Assembly (NCBI GenBank): GCA_964522975.1
Contig: CAZFXK010000001.1
Location: forward strand, 58,073-122,072
Length of the DNA stretch: 64,000 nucleotides
Source: Bacteroides_E sp964522975
Lineage (GTDB): Bacteria; Bacteroidota; Bacteroidia; Bacteroidales; Bacteroidaceae
Reading direction: 5' to 3'
Shown here: positions 8,460 to 15,419 of the stretch, one piece after another
Layout of the letters: every line of letters begins with the position of its first letter
Numbering within the stretch: the first letter of the stretch is position 1
The notes under the pieces: generated by a model
Database searches by the model: none
Told to the model about the DNA's origin: nothing
The model's input: only the letters and a program-made list of their open reading frames with translations
Program-made: the position numbers and the translations under genes

Positions 8460-9272
8460 TTACTTTAAAGTTTGAGGTCTTAACTTATAAACTATTCTGG
8501 AAAGAAAATAAACAATGATGGTAAAGAATATGATTGCGGCACCGGAGGGTACATTCAAGTAAAAAGAGATAAATAATCCTCCAACACAATTAAAAAAGCC
8601 AAAAGCAATGGACAATAGAATCATCGGTTTAAACTGATGGGTAAATAGATTAGCTGTCATTTGAGGTATGGTTAAAAGAGAAATCACCAACACAATGCCC
8701 ACCATACGAAGACAGGCTACAATGGTTACGGCTATGAAAAACATCAGTGTATATTCCAATAAAGAAACCGGTATGCCTTGCGATTTGGCAAATTCCCTAT
8801 CAAAGGCCACCGCAATGATGGGGCGTATAAAAAGTGAAAAAAACAGGATAAGTAGAACTGAGATAAAAGTAAGAAACCAAAGATCTGAAACTCCTATGGT
8901 TAAGATATTCCCAAAAAGATAGGTCGATAAGTCGGGGGTGAATCCTGGTGATAAATAGCTGAATATTATGCCAATGGCCATTCCAAATGTCCAGAACATA
9001 GCAATTGCAGAATCTTCACGGGTATGCTTCCCTCGGGTCATCCATTCTACTCCAAAGGCTGTTAGTATGGCAAATATCCCGGCTGATAAGATGGGAGAAA
9101 TTCCCGTATATAAGCCCAATCCTATTCCACCAAAGGAGGCATGAGTAATTCCTCCACTAATAAACACTAAACGGCGTGTTACAATGTAGGTGCCAATGAT
9201 GCCACAAGCGATACTAGCCAGAAGACTACCAATTAGTGCATATTGAAAGAAAGTGTAGTTAAATAATTCCAT
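8460..9272 (-). CDS. ABC-3 family metal transporter permease
   Basis: A 270-residue integral membrane protein with about eight hydrophobic segments, of the ZnuB/MntB/TroC (ABC-3) permease family that imports Zn or Mn. Typical features are GTYIVTRRLVFISGGITHASFGGIG near 26-50 and SLLTIPQMTANLFTHQF near 198. ABC-3 systems need an ATPase and a periplasmic metal-binding protein. Neither is adjacent here, so the partners must be elsewhere. It is preceded by a small cysteine-containing membrane protein (11-base gap) and followed directly by tsaE. The metal specificity is unknown. Confidence 0.9.
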   Translation of the reverse strand: MELFNYTFFQYALIGSLLASIACGIIGTYIVTRRLVFISGGITHASFGGIGLGLYTGISPILSAGIFAILTAFGVEWMTRGKHTREDSAIAMFWTFGMAIGIIFSYLSPGFTPDLSTYLFGNILTIGVSDLWFLTFISVLLILFFSLFIRPIIAVAFDREFAKSQGIPVSLLEYTLMFFIAVTIVACLRMVGIVLVISLLTIPQMTANLFTHQFKPMILLSIAFGFFNCVGGLFISFYLNVPSGAAIIFFTIIVYFLSRIVYKLRPQTLK

Positions 9273-9283
9273 AATTGAGAAGA

Positions 9284-9715
9284 TTAGTGTTGTACAGTTT
9301 TAGCCCTTCTTTCTCCTACAATTAAAAACACCTCATCCTTAATCTCTTCAGGAAGTTCTATGCCTCTATGTTGAAGACTTCTCACCCATCCGGCTACATC
9401 AGTATCGAGCATAGTGTAGAAGATATCTCTGAATTGATCTGCTTGTTCTGAAGTATATTCTTCCGCAGAAAACCCTTTAAATTGATCTAACTCTTCATCA
9501 TCATAATATTCAATGCTTTGACTTACAGCTGCTATTAAACTCTCTTTTTCACAGATTTCATGTTGCCCACAACATTCAGCATCAATTTCAACCGCTTCAG
9601 GATAATCTTCTAATTCTCCTTTCTCAATCTTCTCTTGGATGTTTTTCTCCCTAAAGTAGCCTATGATAAAACTAACAATAGCTAATAGAACAATGGAAAG
9701 TAAAAGTATCTTCAT
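9284..9715 (-). CDS. Small membrane-anchored protein with a CC-x4-C motif, function unknown
   Basis: About 143 residues starting at ATG 9713-9715 (MKILLLSIVLLAIVSF). A longer reading uses a TTG start at 9733 and lacks support. One N-terminal hydrophobic helix is followed by a soluble, very acidic domain with AECCGQHEIC and many Asp/Glu. The cysteine cluster plus acidic residues could bind metal. The gene lies 11 bases upstream of the metal permease, so a link to metal handling is plausible, but this is inference. I recall homologues beside the same permease in Bacteroides. No catalytic motif is visible. Confidence 0.75.
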   Translation of the reverse strand: MKILLLSIVLLAIVSFIIGYFREKNIQEKIEKGELEDYPEAVEIDAECCGQHEICEKESLIAAVSQSIEYYDDEELDQFKGFSAEEYTSEQADQFRDIFYTMLDTDVAGWVRSLQHRGIELPEEIKDEVFLIVGERRAKTVQH

Positions 9716-9740
9716 AATTAATTTACAGCTCAATATAAAG

Positions 9741-9748
9741 CAAAGTTA
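9741..9748 (-). promoter_or_regulatory. -7 promoter box for the unknown gene-permease-tsaE unit
   Basis: On the minus strand this reads TAACTTTG, an exact TAnnTTTG match, 26 bases before the ATG at 9715. No good -33 TTTG was found. It supports the 9715 start over the upstream TTG. Confidence 0.5.
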
Positions 9749-9769
9749 AGGAATAAAACGTAAAAGCGA

Positions 9770-10999
9770 CTATTCTTGTTCTGAAATTCTAAAGCCGGCA
9801 CGGGTTAGATCTGCCCAAAAATTGGGGTATGATTTAGTCACTACTTCAGGATTTTCTATGATTAAATGAGGATGGTGTATGGATGCAGGAGCAAAAGCCA
9901 TGGCCATTCTATGATCTTCATAAGTCTTGATTTGTGGTGAAGCGTGAGCTGGTATGCGTTTGCCGTCCCATATTAAAGTGTCGTTGTTTTTGCTAATCAA
10001 GGGGTATCCTAGTTTTTTCATCTCAACAATTAAAGCCTCTATCCGGTCGGTTTCTTTTATCTTTAAGCTTTGTAATCCTGTGAAATTAAAAGGAATTTGA
10101 AGTAAGCAGCAAACAACTACAAAGGTCTGAGCTAAATCGGGTATTTCTATGAAATCAACATGGAGTGATTGTACCTCGATTCGTTTTTTTGTTAGAGTAA
10201 TTGAGTCTTCCAGATGTTCTGTATTTACACCTAGTTTTTTGAATATCTCTTTTCCCCGACTATCTCCTTGAAAGCTATTTTCATATAAGTTAGGGAGAAT
10301 AACCTTGGCCTCAGGTGTTAAGGCGACTAAAGCATACCAGTAGGATGCCGCACTCCAGTCGTTCTCAATAGTATAGCTTGTTTCTTCATAAGGTTTAGGA
10401 TAAACTCTTAATCTATTGACAGACTCCCATTGAACAGATGCTCCAAAATCTTGCATGATGTTTAAAGTGAGGTCTACGTAGGGCTTTGAAATCAGCTCCC
10501 CCTCAATTAGTAGTGTAAGCCCTTTCTCTAAATAGGGGGCAATCAATAATAAAGCCGAAATATATTGAGAACTGATACTCCCTTTAATCATAATTTCTCC
10601 ACCTTGTAGAGGATGTCCGGTAATCTGTAAAGGAGGGAATCCCTCTTTTTTTGTGTATTCAATTTGTGCACCCAGCTGACGAAGAGCATCCACCAGAATT
10701 TGGATTGGCCGTTCTTGCATTCTTTTAGTCCCCGTAATGGTATATGTACCCTTCTGTATACTTAGATAAGCCGTAAGAAAACGCATGGCTGTTCCGGCAG
10801 CTAAAATATCTATCGTAGGTTCGTTCTGCAATAAAGCTTTAATCATTACCTGTGTGTCATCGCAATTCGACAGGTTTTGAATGGGTGCTTTTTGGGCCGC
10901 CAAGGCATTAATGATTAGCGTACGGTTACTAATACTTTTAGATGCAGGGAGATGGATGATTGTATTGATGTTGGATGGTGCCAATAAAGAGTATTTCAT
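9770..10999 (-). CDS. aroA: 3-phosphoshikimate 1-carboxyvinyltransferase (EPSP synthase)
   Basis: A 409-residue shikimate-pathway enzyme joining PEP and shikimate-3-phosphate. Visible features are PASKSISNRTLI near 18-29 (conserved Lys/Ser/Arg substrate contacts), the PEP-binding loop as GTAMRFLTAYLS, ERPIQILVDALRQLGAQ, SSQYISALLL, KIKETDRIEAL, and EDHRMAMAFA near the C-terminus. The N-terminal loop and GTAMRF differ somewhat from the proteobacterial forms, and the chain is slightly short (about 427 in E. coli), as is usual in Bacteroides. aroB is nearby but in a separate unit. A -7 box lies just upstream. Confidence 0.95.
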   Translation of the reverse strand: MKYSLLAPSNINTIIHLPASKSISNRTLIINALAAQKAPIQNLSNCDDTQVMIKALLQNEPTIDILAAGTAMRFLTAYLSIQKGTYTITGTKRMQERPIQILVDALRQLGAQIEYTKKEGFPPLQITGHPLQGGEIMIKGSISSQYISALLLIAPYLEKGLTLLIEGELISKPYVDLTLNIMQDFGASVQWESVNRLRVYPKPYEETSYTIENDWSAASYWYALVALTPEAKVILPNLYENSFQGDSRGKEIFKKLGVNTEHLEDSITLTKKRIEVQSLHVDFIEIPDLAQTFVVVCCLLQIPFNFTGLQSLKIKETDRIEALIVEMKKLGYPLISKNNDTLIWDGKRIPAHASPQIKTYEDHRMAMAFAPASIHHPHLIIENPEVVTKSYPNFWADLTRAGFRISEQE

Positions 11000-11040
11000 A
11001 TCCTTTATGTCATTGATATTATTGAATCTATGATTTATTA

Positions 11041-11048
11041 CAAAGATA
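11041..11048 (-). promoter_or_regulatory. -7 promoter box of aroA
   Basis: Minus-strand TATCTTTG, an exact TAnnTTTG match, 42 bases before the aroA ATG. The -33 element is not clear. Confidence 0.55.
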
Positions 11049-11322
11049 CGATAAAAGAAAAAAGAATGCTCTTTTGTTTTGTTGGAATTACATTGTAATC
11101 CTAATTCCTGTATTTATGAGGAGTCTATTATTTTCTTAAAAGTGATAAATAAGTTTGGAAGCATATTGTTGATGAAAAAAATCGTATTTTTATATTCTAT
11201 AAAAGAAAAGTATTGAGGATTTTTCTATACTATATTGTAAGAAAAAGGATAATTGTTCTTATTCTAGTTATATGTAGTGATTTTTAGTTGAATATAGTTT
11301 GAATAAATCCCATGAATTAGGT
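11049..11322. other. AT-rich intergenic DNA, nothing recognised
   Basis: Between the aroA promoter and the small-RNA promoter I see no ORF of useful length, no tRNA and no strong inverted repeat. Stop codons are frequent in all frames. Confidence 0.6.
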
Positions 11323-11354
11323 ATTGATTCTATGTTATTTAAGCTCTATCTTTG
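11323..11354 (+). promoter_or_regulatory. Promoter of a candidate small RNA
   Basis: ATTG at 11323-11326, a 20-base spacer, and TATCTTTG at 11347-11354 (exact -7 consensus). No gene starts downstream before the terminator at 11409-11442. Confidence 0.6.
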
Positions 11355-11360
11355 TAATTA

Positions 11361-11442
11361 TAAATTAAGAAATAGTCATAATTACGTAGCCACATTTATT
11401 AGTTTAACGGGTTCTGCACTGTGATGCAGAACCCTTTTTTTT
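11361..11442 (+). ncRNA. Candidate intergenic small RNA, about 80 nt
   Basis: A promoter (TATCTTTG at 11347-11354) is followed after about 55 bases by a textbook terminator. The arms are GGGTTCTGCA (11409-11418) and TGCAGAACCC (11425-11434), with a 6-base loop and T8 (11435-11442). There is no ATG in the predicted transcript, so it should be non-coding. The 5' part is unstructured by eye and includes GTAGCCACATTTATTAG, a possible seed region. The exact 5' end is inferred from the box position. I do not match it to a known RNA family. Confidence 0.55.
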
Positions 11443-11534
11443 ATTTTAAATTAGTCTGAATTACCCATTCTTTTAATTTGACCTTTTATGGGTTTGATTT
11501 CTATTTTGGAATATAAATAGAGGCATAATTTGTC

Positions 11535-11611
11535 GGTCTGGGACGGATGATCCATTTGACCCAGACCGATCGACCTTATAACCTAGACCGACTAACCCTC
11601 GGTCTGGGATC
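11535..11611. repeat. 22-bp-period array A: four GGTC-TGG-GACC units
   Basis: Four degenerate copies of an interrupted palindrome have central triplets centred at 11540, 11562, 11584 and 11606, exactly 22 bp apart. Units 1 and 4 read GGTCTGG on the plus strand. Units 2 and 3 are inverted (CCAGACC, CTAGACC). Units 1 and 2 can form a 9-bp hairpin (CGGTCTGGG/CCCAGACCG, 17-base loop), and units 3 and 4 another with one wobble. The array lies between the candidate small RNA and the oxidoreductase gene. The 11-base spacers are not conserved. Confidence 0.9.
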
Positions 11612-11917
11612 TAATGATTTCAATAAATTGTTTGGATGATTTTATTCTGACTTACATTGAAAGAATAGCTGAGCTGGTTATATTCTTTTTAATAAGAAAA
11701 TCATCAAACACAATGTTTTAAAAACCGTTTTTTAATTGTAATTCAAATAGCAGTTAGAAAAGCATATAATAAAGATGTGATATACATTTGTTTTATTAGA
11801 ATAAAATGCAATAAAACTCTTTTAGAAAACTCTGCTTTGGGAGAATTTTTATAAAACTAAGAGATATCTTGTGAAAATAGAATTAGTTAGAGTAATTTAA
11901 TACAAAAAAGCAGACAG
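11612..11917. other. AT-rich upstream region of the oxidoreductase gene
   Basis: No ORF, no RNA gene and no exact TAnnTTTG box placed sensibly for the gene at 11918. The promoter of that gene is therefore unidentified. Confidence 0.5.
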
Positions 11918-12829
11918 ATGAAAACAACTATTTTATTTGCAGAATCGTATGGGCAAGCCGACGTATTAAACTTTCTTTCCCAAGATTTATCAACTTTAAA
12001 TCAAGGAATGGCACGCATTAAAGTAAAAGCGGCAGGTGTCAATCCCATTGATGCTCGAAGAATGACTGGTGAATTTAAGCATGCGTCTCTACCTCAGGCA
12101 TTTGGAACTGAATTTGCTGGAGTTATCGTAGAAGTTGGAGATAGTTCTAATAAATGGTCAGTAGGTGATGAAGTTTTAGGATCAGGAGGTGCATTTACTC
12201 ACGCTACCATAATTGACGTACCTATTATAAATTTAGTAGCTCGTCCAAAAACAATAAAATGGGAAGTTGCAGGAACAATAGCAGGTGCAGCGCAAACACC
12301 AATGACTATATTAGAAGAAATAGGTAAAGTTGATTCCCTGCTTATCCATGGAGCTTCAGGAGGGGTTGGGTCAATTACAGTGCAATTGGCAAAAGAGCGA
12401 GGAATAGATGTTGTCGCCACAGCTTCTATTAAAAACCAAGATTATTTAAAGAGGTTAGGAGCAATTCCCATAGTCTATGGAGAAGGATTAGTTGAACGAC
12501 TAAAAGAAGCTTACCCTATACCGTTTGACGCTTCTATTGATATGTCTGGTACAGAAGAAGCAGTTCAGGCTTCTTTACAATGTGTTAAGAAAGATGGGTT
12601 TATGGGTTCTATTGCGGGGAAAAAACTTTCTTCTCCGCGAATACAAGCAGTCTGGGTTAAAAGAAATCCTGAAAACTTAAAATATGTAGTTGATGGAATA
12701 GCTAAAGGAAAATTTAGTTGGGAAGTAGATGCTAATAATATTTATCCCTTTGAGAATGCTCCGGAAGCTTATGAAAATATTTTAAAAGGACACACAAGAG
12801 GAAAAAGTGTATTGTTGTTTGATGATTAA
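11918..12829 (+). CDS. Zinc-independent MDR-family NADP-dependent oxidoreductase
   Basis: A 303-residue medium-chain dehydrogenase/reductase, quinone-reductase-like. The N-terminal GroES-like domain (about 1-115) carries AAGVNPIDARRMTG and GTEFAGVIVEVG. The Rossmann domain follows, with GASGGVG at 145-151 (AxxGxxG NADP-binding loop). The catalytic and structural zinc cysteines of alcohol dehydrogenases are absent, which points to quinone or enone reduction. The substrate cannot be told. The next gene (12899) follows after 69 bases and may be co-transcribed. Confidence 0.88.
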   Translation: MKTTILFAESYGQADVLNFLSQDLSTLNQGMARIKVKAAGVNPIDARRMTGEFKHASLPQAFGTEFAGVIVEVGDSSNKWSVGDEVLGSGGAFTHATIIDVPIINLVARPKTIKWEVAGTIAGAAQTPMTILEEIGKVDSLLIHGASGGVGSITVQLAKERGIDVVATASIKNQDYLKRLGAIPIVYGEGLVERLKEAYPIPFDASIDMSGTEEAVQASLQCVKKDGFMGSIAGKKLSSPRIQAVWVKRNPENLKYVVDGIAKGKFSWEVDANNIYPFENAPEAYENILKGHTRGKSVLLFDD

Positions 12830-12898
12830 ATATAAACAGCCAATTAAAATTATATATATTAGAGCAATTGAATTTAATTAGTAAAAAATTAGAATAAT

Positions 12899-13378
12899 AT
12901 GAAAACAAGTAGTCATCTCGAAAACACATTTTTAGCAGGACATCTTATAAGTGGCCCTTATGAAAGGTTATTTCTTACTCCGGAACAAGAAAAAGCTTAT
13001 ATGGAAAATTATCTCAAAAATTTAGATGGAGTAATAGAGTATGAGTTCCAACTAGAAGAGTATTTTAATTTGAAAGTAATTGGCTTGAAGTCAGTCTTAG
13101 GAAGTGTTTCTGTGGTGGTTATATCAGAAGAAGATCGTAAGAAATTACCTTATTATATTCAAGAAACTCGTACAATGTATATTGTAGACTCTATAGAAGA
13201 AGTATATAAAGAAGCTGAGAAGAGAGGTATTCCCATATTACAAAAGTATACAAAGAACATTATGGGAGCACAAGGACGTTTAGAATTTGGCCCGGGGTAT
13301 ATTGTTGAACTTACTGAAGCTACAAATAAAGAGTTGTTTTTTGCTGATCCTTCTGAATACGGGTATGAAGTTCAATAA
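12899..13378 (+). CDS. Possible VOC (glyoxalase-like) superfamily protein
   Basis: A 159-residue soluble protein without signal peptide or membrane segment. Residues 50-145 alternate short strands and a helix (VIGLKSVLGSVSVVVISEE, VDSIEEVYKEAEKRGIPI, then RLEFGPGYIVELTEAT near the end). This order resembles a single VOC beta-alpha-beta-beta-beta half. No confident metal triad is visible. It follows the oxidoreductase on the same strand, so a shared detoxification role is conceivable but unproven. I do not recognise a named family. Confidence 0.6.
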   Translation: MKTSSHLENTFLAGHLISGPYERLFLTPEQEKAYMENYLKNLDGVIEYEFQLEEYFNLKVIGLKSVLGSVSVVVISEEDRKKLPYYIQETRTMYIVDSIEEVYKEAEKRGIPILQKYTKNIMGAQGRLEFGPGYIVELTEATNKELFFADPSEYGYEVQ

Positions 13379-13492
13379 AAAATGTTAACTCGATTTTAGT
13401 AATTAAAGACCTGAAAATTTGCCGTGTTTTGGAGGGTTTTGCAGCAAAATAGTGCAATAAATTACTTTTTTTAATGGCTTTTAGACTGAATA

Positions 13493-13546
13493 AAAAAGAA
13501 AAAGCACTGAATCAAGCCTTATAAGTGCCTTGATGTCAGTGCTTTT
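13493..13546 (-). terminator. Terminator downstream of tRNA-Pro
   Basis: The arms AAAGCACTGA-ATCAAG (13501-13516) and CTTGAT-G-TCAGTGCTTT (from about 13529 to 13545) form a long stem with one bulge. On the minus strand TTTTTC and TTTTTTA follow (13493-13500 complement). It may also terminate plus-strand transcripts from the 12899 gene. Confidence 0.75.
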
Positions 13547-13554
13547 ACAATTCG

Positions 13555-13630
13555 TCGGGGTGACAAGATTCGAACTTGCGACCCCACGCCCCCCAGACGT
13601 GTACTCTAAACCGGGCTGAGCTACACCCCG
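13555..13630 (-). tRNA. tRNA-Pro (anticodon GGG)
   Basis: The minus strand folds as a 76-nt cloverleaf. The acceptor is CGGGGTG/CACCCCG with discriminator A. The D-arm is GCTC...GAGT, and the anticodon stem CACGT/GCGTG holds loop CTGGGGG, giving anticodon GGG. The T-arm contains GTTCGAATC. The 3' CCA is not encoded. Promoter and terminator flank it closely, so it is a stand-alone unit. Confidence 0.95.
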
Positions 13631-13641
13631 AATTGCGAATG

Positions 13642-13672
13642 CAAAATTAGGATTAATTTTGGAGAATTCAAA
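13642..13672 (-). promoter_or_regulatory. Promoter of tRNA-Pro
   Basis: On the minus strand, TTTG (13672-13669), a 19-base spacer, then TAATTTTG (13649-13642). Both elements match the consensus exactly. The tRNA 5' end is 12 bases downstream. Confidence 0.8.
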
Positions 13673-13721
13673 TTATTAAAGACTATTTGTTTATTGCTTT
13701 TCTTACTCTTAAAAAAGAGTG

Positions 13722-14783
13722 TTATATGCCCATGGAGTCTCGGTAAAAATCAAAACTTTCAAAGATTTTTTCTTTGCTGGTGGTTTGATTTATCTCAATG
13801 CCTCCTATTTCTTTTAATAATGTAAAGTTGATAATTCCTCCTTTATTCTTTTTATCGTGTAGCATCAGTTCGTAAAGCGTTTCATAGTTTTCGCACGTAA
13901 AATAAAATCCGCCGTACTGTTGTTTGACGAAGTACACGAGTTCTTGGAGCTTATCTTGTGGAAAGTGAAGCAGAATGTAAGATAGATATAATTCGCAAAT
14001 TAATCCCCATGCAACAGCATAACCATGGTAAACCCCTCTATTCTCTTTCAGAGCAAAGCTCTCAAAAGCGTGTCCTATGGTGTGTCCTAAATTCAATGCT
14101 TTACGGATTCCTCGCTCAAAAGGATCTTGTTCTACTATAGTCTCTTTTATTCGGATGGATTCACCAATTAACACTTGAAGTTTTTCATAGTCAATTTTTT
14201 CCAAATCAAAAGAGAGTAGACTGTTCCAATGCTCTTCAGTACTGATAAGTCCATGTTTTAGCATTTCTGCATAACCCGATAGCATATTGTTTTGATCTAA
14301 TGTCTTTAAGAATTGCGTGCTGATCCATACCTTAGCCGGAGGATTAAAAACACCAATTTCATTTTTTAATCCCAAGAAATTAATGCCTGTTTTCCCACCC
14401 ATGGAGGCGTCTACCATGGCCAATAAAGTCGTTGGAATGTTGTAATAAGTTATTCCTCGCTTAAAAGTAGAGGCTGCAAACCCGCCTAAATCGGTAACTA
14501 CTCCACCTCCTAAATTGATCAATAAGGATTGTCGGCTTCCTCCTTTTTCGCTTAGAACTTTCCATACAGCAGAAAGTGTTTCTAAGTTTTTGTGGTTGTC
14601 GTTAGCCGGAATGGTTATGATTATGGTTTGATGAAATATTTTAACCTTTTCTAATATGGGCATACACACTTTCAATGTGTTTTCATCGGTTAAGATAAAA
14701 ATTTCATCATAAGAAGCCTGTTGAAGGTTCTGGTATAAATCTTCAGCAATAGAGGAAGTTAAAATTGCTTTTTGTTGGTTCAT
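13722..14783 (-). CDS. aroB: 3-dehydroquinate synthase
   Basis: A 353-residue NAD- and metal-dependent enzyme, second step of the shikimate pathway. Conserved pieces are LINLGGGVVTDLGGFAAS (NAD loop), the PTTLLAMVDASMGGKTGINF substrate region, and the zinc-ligand helix NLGHTIGHAFES, with a further ligand in RGVYHGYAVAWG. The start ATG is supported by a -7 box 26 bases upstream. It is transcribed alone. aroA, further left, is a separate minus-strand unit. Confidence 0.96.
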   Translation of the reverse strand: MNQQKAILTSSIAEDLYQNLQQASYDEIFILTDENTLKVCMPILEKVKIFHQTIIITIPANDNHKNLETLSAVWKVLSEKGGSRQSLLINLGGGVVTDLGGFAASTFKRGITYYNIPTTLLAMVDASMGGKTGINFLGLKNEIGVFNPPAKVWISTQFLKTLDQNNMLSGYAEMLKHGLISTEEHWNSLLSFDLEKIDYEKLQVLIGESIRIKETIVEQDPFERGIRKALNLGHTIGHAFESFALKENRGVYHGYAVAWGLICELYLSYILLHFPQDKLQELVYFVKQQYGGFYFTCENYETLYELMLHDKKNKGGIINFTLLKEIGGIEINQTTSKEKIFESFDFYRDSMGI

Positions 14784-14808
14784 CGGTTTATTTGTAATCA
14801 GTAGATTA

Positions 14809-14816
14809 CAAATATA
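14809..14816 (-). promoter_or_regulatory. -7 promoter box of aroB
   Basis: Minus-strand TATATTTG, an exact TAnnTTTG match, 26 bases before the aroB ATG. Confidence 0.55.
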
Positions 14817-14900
14817 GTAAAGAAAATGAGAGAAGAATAAAGATTGTTTGCAGATGATAAAAAGAAAAGAGGAGGTAATTATAATCAGCTTGAAAAAAGT

Positions 14901-14908
14901 TATCTTTG
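14901..14908 (+). promoter_or_regulatory. -7 promoter box that fixes the start of the next gene
   Basis: TATCTTTG, an exact match, 33 bases before ATG 14941. A longer in-frame reading from 14848 would begin upstream of this promoter, so 14941 is preferred. Confidence 0.6.
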
Positions 14909-14940
14909 TTATTCTATTTATTTATAATAAAGAAAATACC

Positions 14941-15348
14941 ATGAAACCACTTTTCCCTCCTTTTTGCAGAACCTTAGGATTTCTTATTCTGGGGGTAACT
15001 TTGTTGGGCCCTTTCCTATTCTATTTTAGAGGTATTCTAACAGATAACAACCTCTTGCTTTATAAAGAAGGGTTTAAGTTGTTGGGGATGATTGGGGCTT
15101 TATTGATACTCTTTGCCTATACTACGGATGAAAATAAAAAAACACTTAAGATCAGGTCGAATGCAACGCAACAGGCCATGTTCCTTACTCTTTTTTTTCT
15201 TTTTGTAAAGATGGTTTATCGCTTGTTAAGACACGATGCTTTAAGTACGGAAGGGCCTTCTTTCTTAATATTCCTTATTTTTAATGTGATTTGCTTAGAG
15301 TTTGGTATAAAAAAGTCAAAGATTGAAAAATTATATAAAGATAAGTAG
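14941..15348 (+). CDS. Small inner-membrane protein of unknown function
   Basis: About 135 residues from ATG 14941 (MKPLFPPFCRTLGF). Four hydrophobic stretches are visible: about 10-30, 43-60, 77-95 and 105-120 of this reading. The C-terminus is lysine-rich (KKSKIEKLYKDK) and probably cytoplasmic. An ORF can be extended upstream to 14848, but the extension is AT-rich and precedes the promoter box. I do not recognise the family. It lies alone between aroB (divergent) and the outer membrane protein gene. Confidence 0.7.
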   Translation: MKPLFPPFCRTLGFLILGVTLLGPFLFYFRGILTDNNLLLYKEGFKLLGMIGALLILFAYTTDENKKTLKIRSNATQQAMFLTLFFLFVKMVYRLLRHDALSTEGPSFLIFLIFNVICLEFGIKKSKIEKLYKDK

Positions 15349-15419
15349 AATCGAATTAAACTTTTTGTTACTTAAAGAGTCTTATTAGAGTACGTATTAA
15401 ATCAAAATAAGCAAGAAAA

